Assembly: GCA_900547255.1 (NCBI GenBank)
Contig: URGC01000118.1
Coordinates: 1-7,117 of the forward strand
Direction: 5' to 3'
Origin: an uncultured Eubacterium sp.
GTDB taxonomy: Bacteria > Bacillota > Clostridia > Lachnospirales > Lachnospiraceae
Length of the DNA: 7,117 bases
Of this stretch, positions 1 through 5,955 are shown piece by piece. The position numbers and the translations under genes are program-made. Every line of letters starts with the position of its first letter. Position 1 is the stretch's first letter. The notes below the pieces were generated by a model. The model was given only the letters and a program-made list of their open reading frames with translations, was not told the origin of the DNA and searched no databases.

Positions 1-1130
1 CCGACATTGTGGTCAATAACATCGCCTTTCTTCTCTCTTCCACCGCCAATAATCATAACAGCTTCGCCGATATCATAAGTCTGTATAGATTTGACATATC
101 CTGATTTATCACTTATTATGTCAATCTTTTCACTGACATTGACAAGCTTATCATAATTATCAATATATGAAAGGTCGCCGCCCTGTGCTGCCACAAATTC
201 TTTAAACTTGTTATATGCACTTCCATCTTCAATAGTTTTTCTAAGCTTTATTCTTGCTTCATCCTGTGTAATGGTGCTGTCAGCTCCTACAACCATAAGG
301 CTTCCAAGCTCCAGACATAATTCAAGAAGGTCATCCGGTCCTTCTCCTTTAAGAGTCTGTATCGCCTCAATAACCTCCAAGGCATTGCCGACTGCAAAGC
401 CTAACGGCTCATTCATCTGTGAAATCACCGCATATGTTTTTCTTCCTGCTCCCCTGCCAATCTGAACCATGATTTGTGCAAGACTCTTTGCATCTTCTAT
501 ATTTTTCATAAATGCGCCGCTTCCAGCTTTGACATCAAGAACAATCACGTCTGCTCCTGCTGCAATCTTTTTGCTCATTATGCTGCTAGCAATCAGCGAC
601 ATATTTTCAACTGTACCGGTCACATCTCTTAAAGCGTATATTTTCTTATCAGCAGGTGTTATATTGCCAGTCTGTCCTGTAAGGGCAAGACCTATATCAT
701 TGACATTATTAATAAACTGCTCTTCTGAAAGTGCTGTTGAAAATCCCGGAATACTTTCAAGCTTATCTATTGTTCCACCAGTGTGTCCAAGCCCTCTTCC
801 ACTCATCTTGGCAGTCTTAATACCCAACGCTGCAACCATAGGGGCCAGTACAAGTGTTGTCTTATCTCCAACTCCACCAGTACTGTGCTTATCAACCTTG
901 ACACCTGAAATCTTTGATAAATCAAGCTTGTCTCCGCTGTCTGCCATAGCCAGTGTAAGGGTTAATGTCTCATCATAATTCATGTGCTGGAAATAGATAG
1001 CCATAAGCAGTGATGACATCTGATAATCCGGGATAGAGCCATCTGTATATCCATTAACAACATATTTTATCTCTTCATTTGAAAGAGGCAGACCATTTCT
1101 TTTCTTTACAATTATATCATTCATTCTCAT
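1..1130 (-). CDS. pdp: Pyrimidine-nucleoside phosphorylase, 3' end cut off by window edge
   Basis: Cytosolic salvage enzyme that splits uridine, thymidine or deoxyuridine with phosphate into the base and (deoxy)ribose-1-phosphate. The frame is open from the ATG at 1130 to the left edge, giving 376 residues of a family usually about 430 long, so roughly the last 55 are missing. The phosphate-binding stretch KHSTGGVGDKTT is at residues 81-92, and the family signature SGRGLGHTGGTIDKLE at 110-125. Lys81, Ser83, Lys108, Arg168, Ser183 and Lys187 sit at the numbers known for the Geobacillus enzyme's phosphate and pyrimidine sites. The N-terminus (MRM..DIIVKKRNG) aligns with B. subtilis Pdp, and AGGAGGAG lies about 8 bases before this ATG, which favours it over the ATG two codons later. 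Thymidine-only phosphorylase (DeoA) is the alternative; Pdp is preferred because it is the Firmicute form. No frameshift is seen in the visible part. Confidence 0.95.
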   Translation of the reverse strand, partial: MRMNDIIVKKRNGLPLSNEEIKYVVNGYTDGSIPDYQMSSLLMAIYFQHMNYDETLTLTLAMADSGDKLDLSKISGVKVDKHSTGGVGDKTTLVLAPMVAALGIKTAKMSGRGLGHTGGTIDKLESIPGFSTALSEEQFINNVNDIGLALTGQTGNITPADKKIYALRDVTGTVENMSLIASSIMSKKIAAGADVIVLDVKAGSGAFMKNIEDAKSLAQIMVQIGRGAGRKTYAVISQMNEPLGFAVGNALEVIEAIQTLKGEGPDDLLELCLELGSLMVVGADSTITQDEARIKLRKTIEDGSAYNKFKEFVAAQGGDLSYIDNYDKLVNVSEKIDIISDKSGYVKSIQTYDIGEAVMIIGGGREKKGDVIDHNV

Positions 1131-1138
1131 ATTACAAA

Positions 1139-1147
1139 TCTCCTCCT
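1139..1147 (-). promoter_or_regulatory. Ribosome binding site of the pyrimidine-nucleoside phosphorylase
   Basis: The minus strand reads AGGAGGAGA here, a near-perfect anti-16S match, 8 bases before the ATG at 1130. The in-frame ATG at 1124 would be 14 bases away, so this site decides the start. Confidence 0.85.
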
Positions 1148-1165
1148 CTTTTAGATATTGATTAA

Positions 1166-1174
1166 ATTATACCA
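1166..1174 (-). promoter_or_regulatory. Extended -10 promoter for pdp
   Basis: The minus strand reads TGGTATAAT, a perfect TGnTATAAT extended -10 element. No good -35 hexamer lies 16-18 bases upstream, as is common for extended -10 promoters. Transcription would start near 1159, leaving a leader of about 28 bases that contains the strong ribosome binding site. It partly overlaps the ATGTA/TACAT inverted repeat at 1174-1186. Confidence 0.6.
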
Positions 1175-1186
1175 TGTAAAATACAT
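1174..1186. promoter_or_regulatory. Possible operator: small inverted repeat between divergent promoters
   Basis: The sequence ATGTA-AAA-TACAT is an inverted repeat that touches the pdp extended -10 element. A further ATGTA is at 1228-1232, close to the expected aroF transcription start. The arms are short and AT-rich and match no operator that I recognise, so regulation from this site is only a suggestion. Confidence 0.2.
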
Positions 1187-1215
1187 TTATACTTCCATTT
1201 TCACTAAAAAAGTTA

Positions 1216-1221
1216 TATAAT
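1216..1221 (+). promoter_or_regulatory. Candidate -10 element for aroF
   Basis: A perfect TATAAT lies 39 bases before the aroF ATG, so a transcript would begin near 1228 with a leader of about 33 bases. The hexamer 17 bases upstream (TTCCAT) is a poor -35, so the promoter is weak, activator-dependent or not the real one. The leader is too short for a peptide attenuator or T-box. Confidence 0.4.
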
Positions 1222-1260
1222 TCAAAAATGTATTAATTTTAAGAGGAATTAGGAGAAATT

Positions 1261-2289
1261 ATGAGTTTTGAATTTGTTAGAAAACTGCCAACACCAACTG
1301 AGATAAAGAAAAAATTTCCTGTCCCAGAGCATGTTGTAAAGAGAAAGATAGAAAGAGATAAAGAAATTGCTGATGTAATTACTGGTAAATCAGACAAGTT
1401 CCTTGCAATTATCGGTCCATGTTCTGCTGATAATGAGGATGCTGTATTAGATTACACTCTTCGTCTTAAGAAGGTTCAGGAGAAAATCAAGGATAAAGTA
1501 ATTATTATTCCAAGAGTATACACTAATAAGCCTAGAACAACTGGAACGGGTTATAAGGGAATGCTTCACCAGCCTGATCCAGAGAAAAAGCCAGACCTTC
1601 TTGCAGGTCTTATTGCAATCCGTAAGATGCACATCCGTGTTATGAATGAGACTGAACTTACACCTGCTGATGAGATGCTCTATCCAGAGAATTACTGGTT
1701 CTTAGCTGATGTTTTATCATATGTAGCTATCGGAGCAAGATCTGTTGAAGACCAGCAGCACAGACTTACTGCAAGTGGAATGGATGTTCCAGCAGGTATG
1801 AAGAATCCTACAAGTGGTGATTTTTCTGTTATGCTTAACTCTGTAATTGCAGCTCAGGCAAAGCAGTCATTTATATATAGAAACTGGGAAGTTAACACTC
1901 CTGGTAACCCACTCGCACATACAATTCTTCGAGGAGCTGTTAACAAGCATGGCCAGAATATCCCTAACTACCACTATGAAGACCTTATAAGACTTGTTAA
2001 TATGTACAAGGCTAAAGATATTGCCAATCCTGCATGTATTGTTGATGCTAACCACAGCAACTCTGGCAAAATCTATTCAGAACAGATAAGAATCACTAAA
2101 GAGATTCTTCACAGCATGAAACATTCTGAGGATGTTAAAAATCTTGTTAAGGGTGTAATGATTGAGAGTTACATTGAGCCAGGCTGCCAGAAAATCGGTG
2201 ATGGCGTATACGGAAAATCGATCACTGACCCTTGTCTTGGATGGGAAGAATCAGAGAAGCTTCTTCTTGAGATTGCTGATTTATTATAA
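1261..2289 (+). CDS. aroF: 3-deoxy-7-phosphoheptulonate (DAHP) synthase, class I
   Basis: Condenses phosphoenolpyruvate with erythrose-4-phosphate to DAHP, the first step of the shikimate pathway to Phe, Tyr and Trp; cytosolic and metal-dependent. The 342 residues are close to the roughly 350 of E. coli AroG. Aligning motifs by eye gives the metal ligands Cys54 (in GPCS), His265 (in DANHSNSGK), Glu302 (in IESYIEPG) and Asp323 (in SITDPCLGW). Substrate-binding residues include Arg85, Lys90 (in KPRTTGTGYKG), Arg160, Lys181 (in KNPTSG) and Arg224 (in LRG). No fused chorismate mutase or ACT domain is present. The start is fixed by AGAGG/AGGAG at 1242-1255. Whether Phe or Tyr inhibits it cannot be read from the sequence, and the aroF/aroG/aroH label is by family only. 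It is the sole plus-strand gene, divergent from pdp, and its stop interleaves with that of convergent spoIIM. Confidence 0.95.
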   Translation: MSFEFVRKLPTPTEIKKKFPVPEHVVKRKIERDKEIADVITGKSDKFLAIIGPCSADNEDAVLDYTLRLKKVQEKIKDKVIIIPRVYTNKPRTTGTGYKGMLHQPDPEKKPDLLAGLIAIRKMHIRVMNETELTPADEMLYPENYWFLADVLSYVAIGARSVEDQQHRLTASGMDVPAGMKNPTSGDFSVMLNSVIAAQAKQSFIYRNWEVNTPGNPLAHTILRGAVNKHGQNIPNYHYEDLIRLVNMYKAKDIANPACIVDANHSNSGKIYSEQIRITKEILHSMKHSEDVKNLVKGVMIESYIEPGCQKIGDGVYGKSITDPCLGWEESEKLLLEIADLL

Positions 2290-2880
2290 TCTTCTTAATA
2301 TCCATCTAAGAAGCAGCGGACATATATAAGCTTCACAGAAAGCTCCCGCAAGAAATACAGCACTGCATATTATGATATATGTAAAAAGCTGTTTTGTGGG
2401 AGCTTCTTTTTTTATACAGTATCTGTACAATATGAATATTGCTATCCCATACAGAATGTACTGTGGCATCACAGAAAATACATATACAGCCATTCCGATA
2501 TATTCTTTCGCAAAATGCTCTGTCTGCATATAATATATTGTATTTTCACTAATCATTATTCCGCCACACATACCTAGTATGAATACTACTATCGAAAAAA
2601 ATGCTTTTCTAAGTTTTGTAAATGATACCATCGCAAGAAACATCATAAACTCAAGCCTGATTCTTGCAGTATTCTTTAATAGTATCCTAGAATCCACGGA
2701 AGTTGTAAGAAACATATTAAGATAAAAGCTTCCATCCTCATTGATAAACATTTTGTTAAAAATAGCTGGATTAAGATTTACCATAACTGCGCCAGCAAGA
2801 CATCCTGCAAGCATAATCAATATAATAAATCCATCCAGCATATTATCTTTTGATAATTCACTTCTTAAAATTCTTGGCAA
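2284..2880 (-). CDS. spoIIM: Stage II sporulation protein M (SpoIIM family)
   Basis: In endospore formers SpoIIM is a mother-cell membrane protein that anchors SpoIIP and SpoIID, the peptidoglycan-degrading engulfment machine. The 198-residue protein has a short basic N-terminus and about five hydrophobic segments, near residues 16-36, 76-90, 93-111, 128-153 and 166-191. The C-terminal AFCEAYICPLLL block resembles the EAY-x-x-P ending of SpoIIM proteins. I chose the TTG at 2880: AGGAA lies 6 bases upstream and the basic leader is kept. The next in-frame start, the ATG at codon 14, would remove most of that leader. The gene begins 32 bases after the NUDIX stop and overlaps the aroF stop codon tail to tail by 6 bases. 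A sigma-E-like promoter lies just upstream. The fold and neighbourhood support the name better than any single motif does. Confidence 0.82.
   Translation of the reverse strand: MPRILRSELSKDNMLDGFIILIMLAGCLAGAVMVNLNPAIFNKMFINEDGSFYLNMFLTTSVDSRILLKNTARIRLEFMMFLAMVSFTKLRKAFFSIVVFILGMCGGIMISENTIYYMQTEHFAKEYIGMAVYVFSVMPQYILYGIAIFILYRYCIKKEAPTKQLFTYIIICSAVFLAGAFCEAYICPLLLRWILRRL
2340..2413 (+). terminator. aroF: Candidate aroF terminator inside the spoIIM coding sequence
   Basis: Bases 2340-2350 (AAGCTCCCGCA) pair with 2395-2405 (TGTGGGAGCTT) in an 11-bp stem with one G-T wobble, followed by seven T at 2407-2413. The 44-base loop is long, but it can fold further: ACAGC at 2357-2361 pairs with GCTGT at 2388-2392. 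The T-tract lies only on the plus strand, so the element would stop aroF transcripts about 50-125 bases past the aroF stop codon. No other hairpin with a T-run was seen after aroF. The long loop keeps this a candidate. Confidence 0.45.
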
Positions 2881-2886
2881 AATCAG

Positions 2887-2891
2887 TTCCT
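2887..2891 (-). promoter_or_regulatory. spoIIM: Ribosome binding site selecting the spoIIM TTG start
   Basis: The minus strand reads AGGAA, 6 bases before the TTG at 2880. The reading frame stays open upstream into the NUDIX gene without an ATG, GTG or TTG, so this site is the main evidence for a TTG start. Confidence 0.55.
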
Positions 2892-2912
2892 GCGTTAATT
2901 TAATTAATGTTA

Positions 2913-3452
2913 CTACATAGTATGTCTTACATATTCCATATATGCCATGATAGCAGAAACTGTTTTGGAATCCTGAATTTCTCCTGAAAATATTTTTTGG
3001 GAAAGTTCCTCTAACGAATAGATTTCAACATTAATAAATTCTTCCGGGTCGAGGTTCTGTGCTGTCTTGGTAAGTTTGTCAGCTATGAATATATCTACAA
3101 TCTCATTGCAGAATGCGACTGCTGTCACAACACTAATAAATGTTTTTATTCTGCCGCATTTATATCCGGTCTCCTCCTCTAGCTCTCTTCGGGCAGACGT
3201 CATTGTATCTTCTCCGCTCTCAATTCCACCCGCTGGAATTTCAAGTGTATATCTGTCCAGTGAATTTCTATACTGCCTTACAAGTATAATCCTGCCATCA
3301 TCAAGTACTGGGATAACAGCGGCAGCTCCCGGATGATGTATATGGTCATAATTAACCAGCTTTCCATCTGGCGTTTTAATTGTATCTGAATACACATCCA
3401 GCATAGAGCCTTTGTATGCCAGCTTTCTGTCAATTCTTTCTATTCTGTCCAT
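2913..3452 (-). CDS. NUDIX hydrolase, ADP-ribose pyrophosphatase-like
   Basis: NUDIX enzymes hydrolyse nucleoside diphosphates linked to another moiety; relatives of this size (NudF, ADPRase) cleave ADP-ribose to AMP and ribose-5-phosphate. The protein has 179 residues. A complete NUDIX box spans Gly75 to Tyr97: G, five residues, Glu81, seven residues, then REL-E-EE-T-GY, with the metal-binding glutamates at 90, 93 and 94. An N-terminal strand region (GSMLDVYSDTIKTPDG) precedes the box, as in NudF. The loop after the box reads SVVTAVAFCNE, where typical ADP-ribose pyrophosphatases have an SPGF-like sequence; the diagnostic proline is Val112, so the substrate is uncertain. GAGGAG at 3459-3464 fixes the ATG at 3452. 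The gene lies directly upstream of spoIIM, as nudF does in the B. subtilis region, which suggests ancestral linkage. I see no convincing promoter before it. Confidence 0.9.
   Translation of the reverse strand: MDRIERIDRKLAYKGSMLDVYSDTIKTPDGKLVNYDHIHHPGAAAVIPVLDDGRIILVRQYRNSLDRYTLEIPAGGIESGEDTMTSARRELEEETGYKCGRIKTFISVVTAVAFCNEIVDIFIADKLTKTAQNLDPEEFINVEIYSLEELSQKIFSGEIQDSKTVSAIMAYMEYVRHTM
2917..2945 (-). promoter_or_regulatory. spoIIM: Sigma-E-like promoter for spoIIM
   Basis: The minus strand reads GCATATA (2939-2945), 14 bases, then CATACTAT (2917-2924). Against the sigma-E consensus of roughly KMATATT-N14/15-CATACAHT this matches 13 of 15 positions with correct spacing. Transcription would begin near 2910, giving a leader of about 30 bases that includes the spoIIM ribosome binding site. 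B. subtilis spoIIM is known to depend on sigma-E. The element lies in the last codons of the NUDIX gene, and AT-rich DNA makes chance matches possible. Confidence 0.45.
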
Positions 3453-3525
3453 TGTAGTCTCCTCAATAACATTCGTAATCCGCTCATTTTTCTTTAAAAA
3501 ATGGCTACTTACTCATGTTTTTGGT

Positions 3526-3588
3526 GGGTCAAGAGGTCAAAAAACCTCTTGCAAGCGAGCTTGCATCGGCTTTCTGACCTTTTGACCC
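3526..3588. repeat. Imperfect palindromic element with alternative hairpins
   Basis: Bases 3526-3539 (GGGTCAAGAGGTCA) pair with 3575-3588 (TGACCTTTTGACCC) in a 14-bp stem with one G-T wobble. Inside it, TGCAAG (3550-3555) and CTTGCA (3560-3565) form a 6-bp hairpin around CGAG. A competing 8-bp perfect hairpin, CAAGAGGT (3530-3537) with ACCTCTTG (3544-3551), uses the same left arm, so the two folds exclude each other. Neither strand has a T-run directly after the outer stem, so it is not a standard terminator. It is more GC-rich than its flanks and lies in the possible leader of the NUDIX gene. It may be an interspersed REP- or MITE-like repeat, or an RNA regulatory element; the single copy here cannot decide. 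Confidence 0.6.
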
Positions 3589-3598
3589 TGGTATCATA

Positions 3599-3628
3599 TT
3601 AAATAAAGGGGCAAATAAATTGCCCCTT
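3599..3628 (-). terminator. proC: Terminator of the aminotransferase-proC operon
   Basis: On the minus strand AAGGGGCAA, a 5-base loop and TTGCCCCTT form a perfect 9-bp stem (3606-3614 with 3620-3628). It begins 16 bases after the proC stop and is followed by TATTTAAT, a moderately T-rich tail. The other strand lacks a T-run after the stem. The tail is interrupted, so some read-through into the NUDIX gene is possible. Confidence 0.7.
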
Positions 3629-3643
3629 ATAATTATATTAAAA

Positions 3644-4435
3644 TTATTGTGGTTTACATGCTGCATAACATTCATCTGTAGCTTTGAATAATGAATTGCG
3701 GAGTCCATATTCTTCAAGTGCTGCAACTCCTTTAATTGTTGTTCCACCTGGAGAACATACATTATCTTTAAGCTTACCCGGATGCTCGCCTGTCTCTAAT
3801 ACCATCTTGGCTGAACCAAGAACAGTCTGTGCTACAAGCTTGTATGCATCTTTTCTTGGAATACCATATTTGACAACGCTGTCAGCTAATGCCTCTATAA
3901 ACATATAGACATATGCTGGAGAGCTTCCGCTTGCACACACAACCGCACTCATAAGATTCTCTGGGACTTTGACAACCTTTCCAAATGATTCAAAGAACTG
4001 GTTGATTTCAGCCTTCTCTTCATCTGAAAAATCATCATCCTCATAGCTTATTCCAGTCATGCCTTCACCTATCATTGCTGGTGTGTTAGGCATAGCTCTT
4101 ACTATTCTCATGTCATTGCCTAATTTAAGCTTTAAATCTTCAATTGATACGCTTGGTGCCAGTGAAATTATAACATTGTCAGGTGTTACAATATCATGGA
4201 TATTCTTAAGGACTACATCATACACCTGTGGTTTTACTGCCAGAATTATGTATTTTGCGTTATTAGCACATTCTGCATTGCTCTCTGCATATGCAACATT
4301 AGTCTCTGCATTGACTGATTCACGTCTTTGTGTGCTTGGACATGTGAATATCAAATCATCTGCACCAAATGTATCAAGTGCGCCTTTTAACATCGCATAT
4401 CCCATATTTCCCATTCCAATAAAACCAAATTTCAT
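3644..4435 (-). CDS. proC: Pyrroline-5-carboxylate reductase
   Basis: Catalyses the last step of proline synthesis, NAD(P)H-dependent reduction of 1-pyrroline-5-carboxylate to L-proline, in the cytosol. The 263 residues match the family's usual 260-280. An N-terminal Rossmann fold carries GMGNMG at residues 7-12, followed by AVKPQ (66-70) and the conserved MPNTPA (115-120). The C-terminal helical dimerisation domain has CASGSSPAYVY (167-177) and the P5C reductase signature region LKDNVCSPGGTTIKGVAAL (222-240). The ATG at 4435 is preceded by GGGG rather than a classical AGGAGG, a modest ribosome binding site. It lies 17 bases after the aminotransferase stop, so the two are probably one transcript and ProC translation may partly rely on coupling. 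The pathway partners proA and proB are not in the window. Confidence 0.96.
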   Translation of the reverse strand: MKFGFIGMGNMGYAMLKGALDTFGADDLIFTCPSTQRRESVNAETNVAYAESNAECANNAKYIILAVKPQVYDVVLKNIHDIVTPDNVIISLAPSVSIEDLKLKLGNDMRIVRAMPNTPAMIGEGMTGISYEDDDFSDEEKAEINQFFESFGKVVKVPENLMSAVVCASGSSPAYVYMFIEALADSVVKYGIPRKDAYKLVAQTVLGSAKMVLETGEHPGKLKDNVCSPGGTTIKGVAALEEYGLRNSLFKATDECYAACKPQ

Positions 4436-4452
4436 TATATCAACCCCACTAA

Positions 4453-5736
4453 TTACTTATTTTCAAGAAGTTTCTCAACGGCTGCAAGCTTAACACATAA
4501 TACAAATACATCGGCAGCCTGCTCCATCTCTTCTGCTGTTGGGAATGAAGGAGCAATTCTGATATTGCTGTCCTTAGGATCATTCTTATATGGGAATGTT
4601 GCTCCAGCTCCTGTAAGAGTTACACCTGCTTCCTTACACTTTGCAACTATTGACTTAGCACAGCCTTCCATAGCATCAAATGATATGAAATATCCTCCTC
4701 TTGGAGCAGACCATGAACCAATGCCAAGTCCTGATAACTCTTCATCTAAAACTTTAAGTGTTGCCTCAAATTTAGGTCTGAGCATTTCAGCATGCTTCAT
4801 CATATGTGCTTTAAGTCCATTGATATCCTTAAAGTATCTTACATGTCTTAACTGATTTATCTTATCATGTCCAATTGTCTGAATTGTAAGCTGCTTCTTA
4901 ATATCTGCAAGGTTAGCCTCTGATGATGCAAGTGCTGCAATTCCTGAACCTGGGAAGCTTACCTTTGATGTTGAAGCAAACTCGAATACCATATCTGGGT
5001 TACCAGCCTTCTCACATTCAGAGATGATATCTAATATCTCATCCTGCTTGTCCTCGTATAAATGATGAATAACATAAGCGTTATCCCAGAAAATTCTGAA
5101 ATCTTTAGCTGCTGGCTTTAATGCAGCAAATCTTCTTACTGTCTCATCTGAGTATGTAAATCCCTGTGGGTTAGAATACTTAGGAACACACCATATTCCC
5201 TTTACAGCAGGGTCATTATTAACATATTCCTCTACCATATCCATATCAGGACCGTTCTCTGACATAGGAACATTAATCATCTCTACGCCGAAGCTTTCTG
5301 TTATTGCAAAATGTCTGTCATATCCTGGTACTGGACATAAGAATTTAACTTTATCAAGCTTGCACCAAGGTGTATTACCTAATATTCCATGCATAAATGC
5401 TCTTGCAACCTGATCATACATTATATTAAGACTGGCATTGCCATATACAATGACATGTTCAGGTGTTGTTCCCATCATATCAGCCATGAGCTTTTTAGCT
5501 TCTGGGATACCATCCAGTACACCGTAATTTCTACAATCTGTTCCATCAATAGAACTAAGATCAGACTTGCTGTTAACAACATCAAGAATGTCCATTGATA
5601 CATTAAGCTGTGTTGCAGATGGTTTACCTCTTGCCATATTAAGATTTAAGCCTTTAGATTTAGACTCTTTGTATCTCTCATCTAATTCAGCCTTTAATGA
5701 TAATAATTCTTCTTTACTTAATTCGCTGTACTGCAT
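4453..5736 (-). CDS. Aminotransferase, type Ic aspartate/alanine family (PLP-dependent)
   Basis: A cytosolic fold-type I pyridoxal-phosphate enzyme, most like the type Ic aspartate aminotransferases (Pfam Asp_aminotransf), which exchange amino groups between aspartate or alanine and 2-oxoglutarate. From the chosen ATG it has 427 residues, typical for the group. Landmarks are RGKPS (36-40), the YGNAS cofactor-phosphate region (98-102), SNPQG (188-192), DNAY with Asp218 and Tyr221, the Schiff-base Lys258 in STSKVSFPGSG, and Arg393 in RIAPSFP, which should bind the substrate carboxylate. The ATG at 5736 has AGGAG 7 bases upstream; a TTG at 5754 would place the ribosome binding site inside the gene, so I reject it. 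It is the first gene of an operon with proC and has its own promoter. Exact substrate specificity (aspartate, alanine or an aromatic amino acid) cannot be fixed from the sequence. Confidence 0.9.
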   Translation of the reverse strand: MQYSELSKEELLSLKAELDERYKESKSKGLNLNMARGKPSATQLNVSMDILDVVNSKSDLSSIDGTDCRNYGVLDGIPEAKKLMADMMGTTPEHVIVYGNASLNIMYDQVARAFMHGILGNTPWCKLDKVKFLCPVPGYDRHFAITESFGVEMINVPMSENGPDMDMVEEYVNNDPAVKGIWCVPKYSNPQGFTYSDETVRRFAALKPAAKDFRIFWDNAYVIHHLYEDKQDEILDIISECEKAGNPDMVFEFASTSKVSFPGSGIAALASSEANLADIKKQLTIQTIGHDKINQLRHVRYFKDINGLKAHMMKHAEMLRPKFEATLKVLDEELSGLGIGSWSAPRGGYFISFDAMEGCAKSIVAKCKEAGVTLTGAGATFPYKNDPKDSNIRIAPSFPTAEEMEQAADVFVLCVKLAAVEKLLENK

Positions 5737-5743
5737 TTTGTAT

Positions 5744-5748
5744 CTCCT
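5744..5748 (-). promoter_or_regulatory. Ribosome binding site fixing the aminotransferase start
   Basis: The minus strand reads AAAGGAGA, with AGGAG at these bases, 7 bases before the ATG at 5736. It overlaps the codons that would follow the in-frame TTG at 5754, which therefore is not the start. Confidence 0.85.
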
Positions 5749-5769
5749 TTGCAAAACTTATTTTGATTA

Positions 5770-5798
5770 ACTATACAGTAAATCGGTATATATATCAA
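5770..5798 (-). promoter_or_regulatory. Sigma-A-type promoter of the aminotransferase-proC operon
   Basis: The minus strand reads TTGATA (5793-5798), a 17-base spacer, then TATAGT (5770-5775), each one base from consensus with ideal spacing. Transcription would start near 5763, giving a leader of about 26 bases that ends in AAAGGAG. This is the best-formed housekeeping promoter in the window. The leader is too short for a riboswitch. Confidence 0.75.
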
Positions 5799-5955
5799 GC
5801 TTGTAATTAGAATAATTAAGATTATTAAAAATATTCCTAATTATATTAAGTAATATATGCATTTTGGTTAATTAAATTAGTGAATATAGATAGCTTTTGC
5901 AGTAAAATGTGGTAAATACTAAATTCAAGCTTCGCTTTCATTAAGGGCTTGCCAC
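5799..5955. other. AT-rich intergenic spacer without a recognised gene
   Basis: The stretch between the aminotransferase promoter and the rny terminator is very AT-rich and holds no convincing coding frame or RNA gene. The one structure seen is an AT-only inverted repeat, TATATTA-AG-TAATATA, at 5842-5857, which would be a weak hairpin and may be compositional chance. Confidence 0.5.

Noticed and set aside
208..978. Two long plus-strand open frames (208-465 and 469-978)
   Set aside because: They lie antisense to the well-conserved pyrimidine-nucleoside phosphorylase and show only low-complexity Ser/Leu/Ala-rich shadow translations.
3632..3637. Minus-strand TATAAT just downstream of proC as a NUDIX promoter
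   Set aside because: The hexamer 17 bases upstream matches the -35 consensus at one position only, and the start would fall inside the proC terminator hairpin.
3529..3762. Minus-strand 77-codon frame crossing the palindrome and the end of proC
   Set aside because: It overlaps proC in another frame, runs through the proC terminator and the palindrome, and has no family resemblance.
4059..4493. Plus-strand 144-codon frame
   Set aside because: Antisense to proC, with no ribosome binding site or recognisable domain.
4453..5754. Longer aminotransferase starting at the TTG at 5754
   Set aside because: The codons after that TTG are the ribosome binding site of the ATG at 5736, and family members begin near the ATG.
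5842..5857. AT-only inverted repeat as a regulatory site or small RNA terminator
   Set aside because: Such repeats are expected by chance in DNA this AT-rich; there is no GC in the stem and no T-tract.
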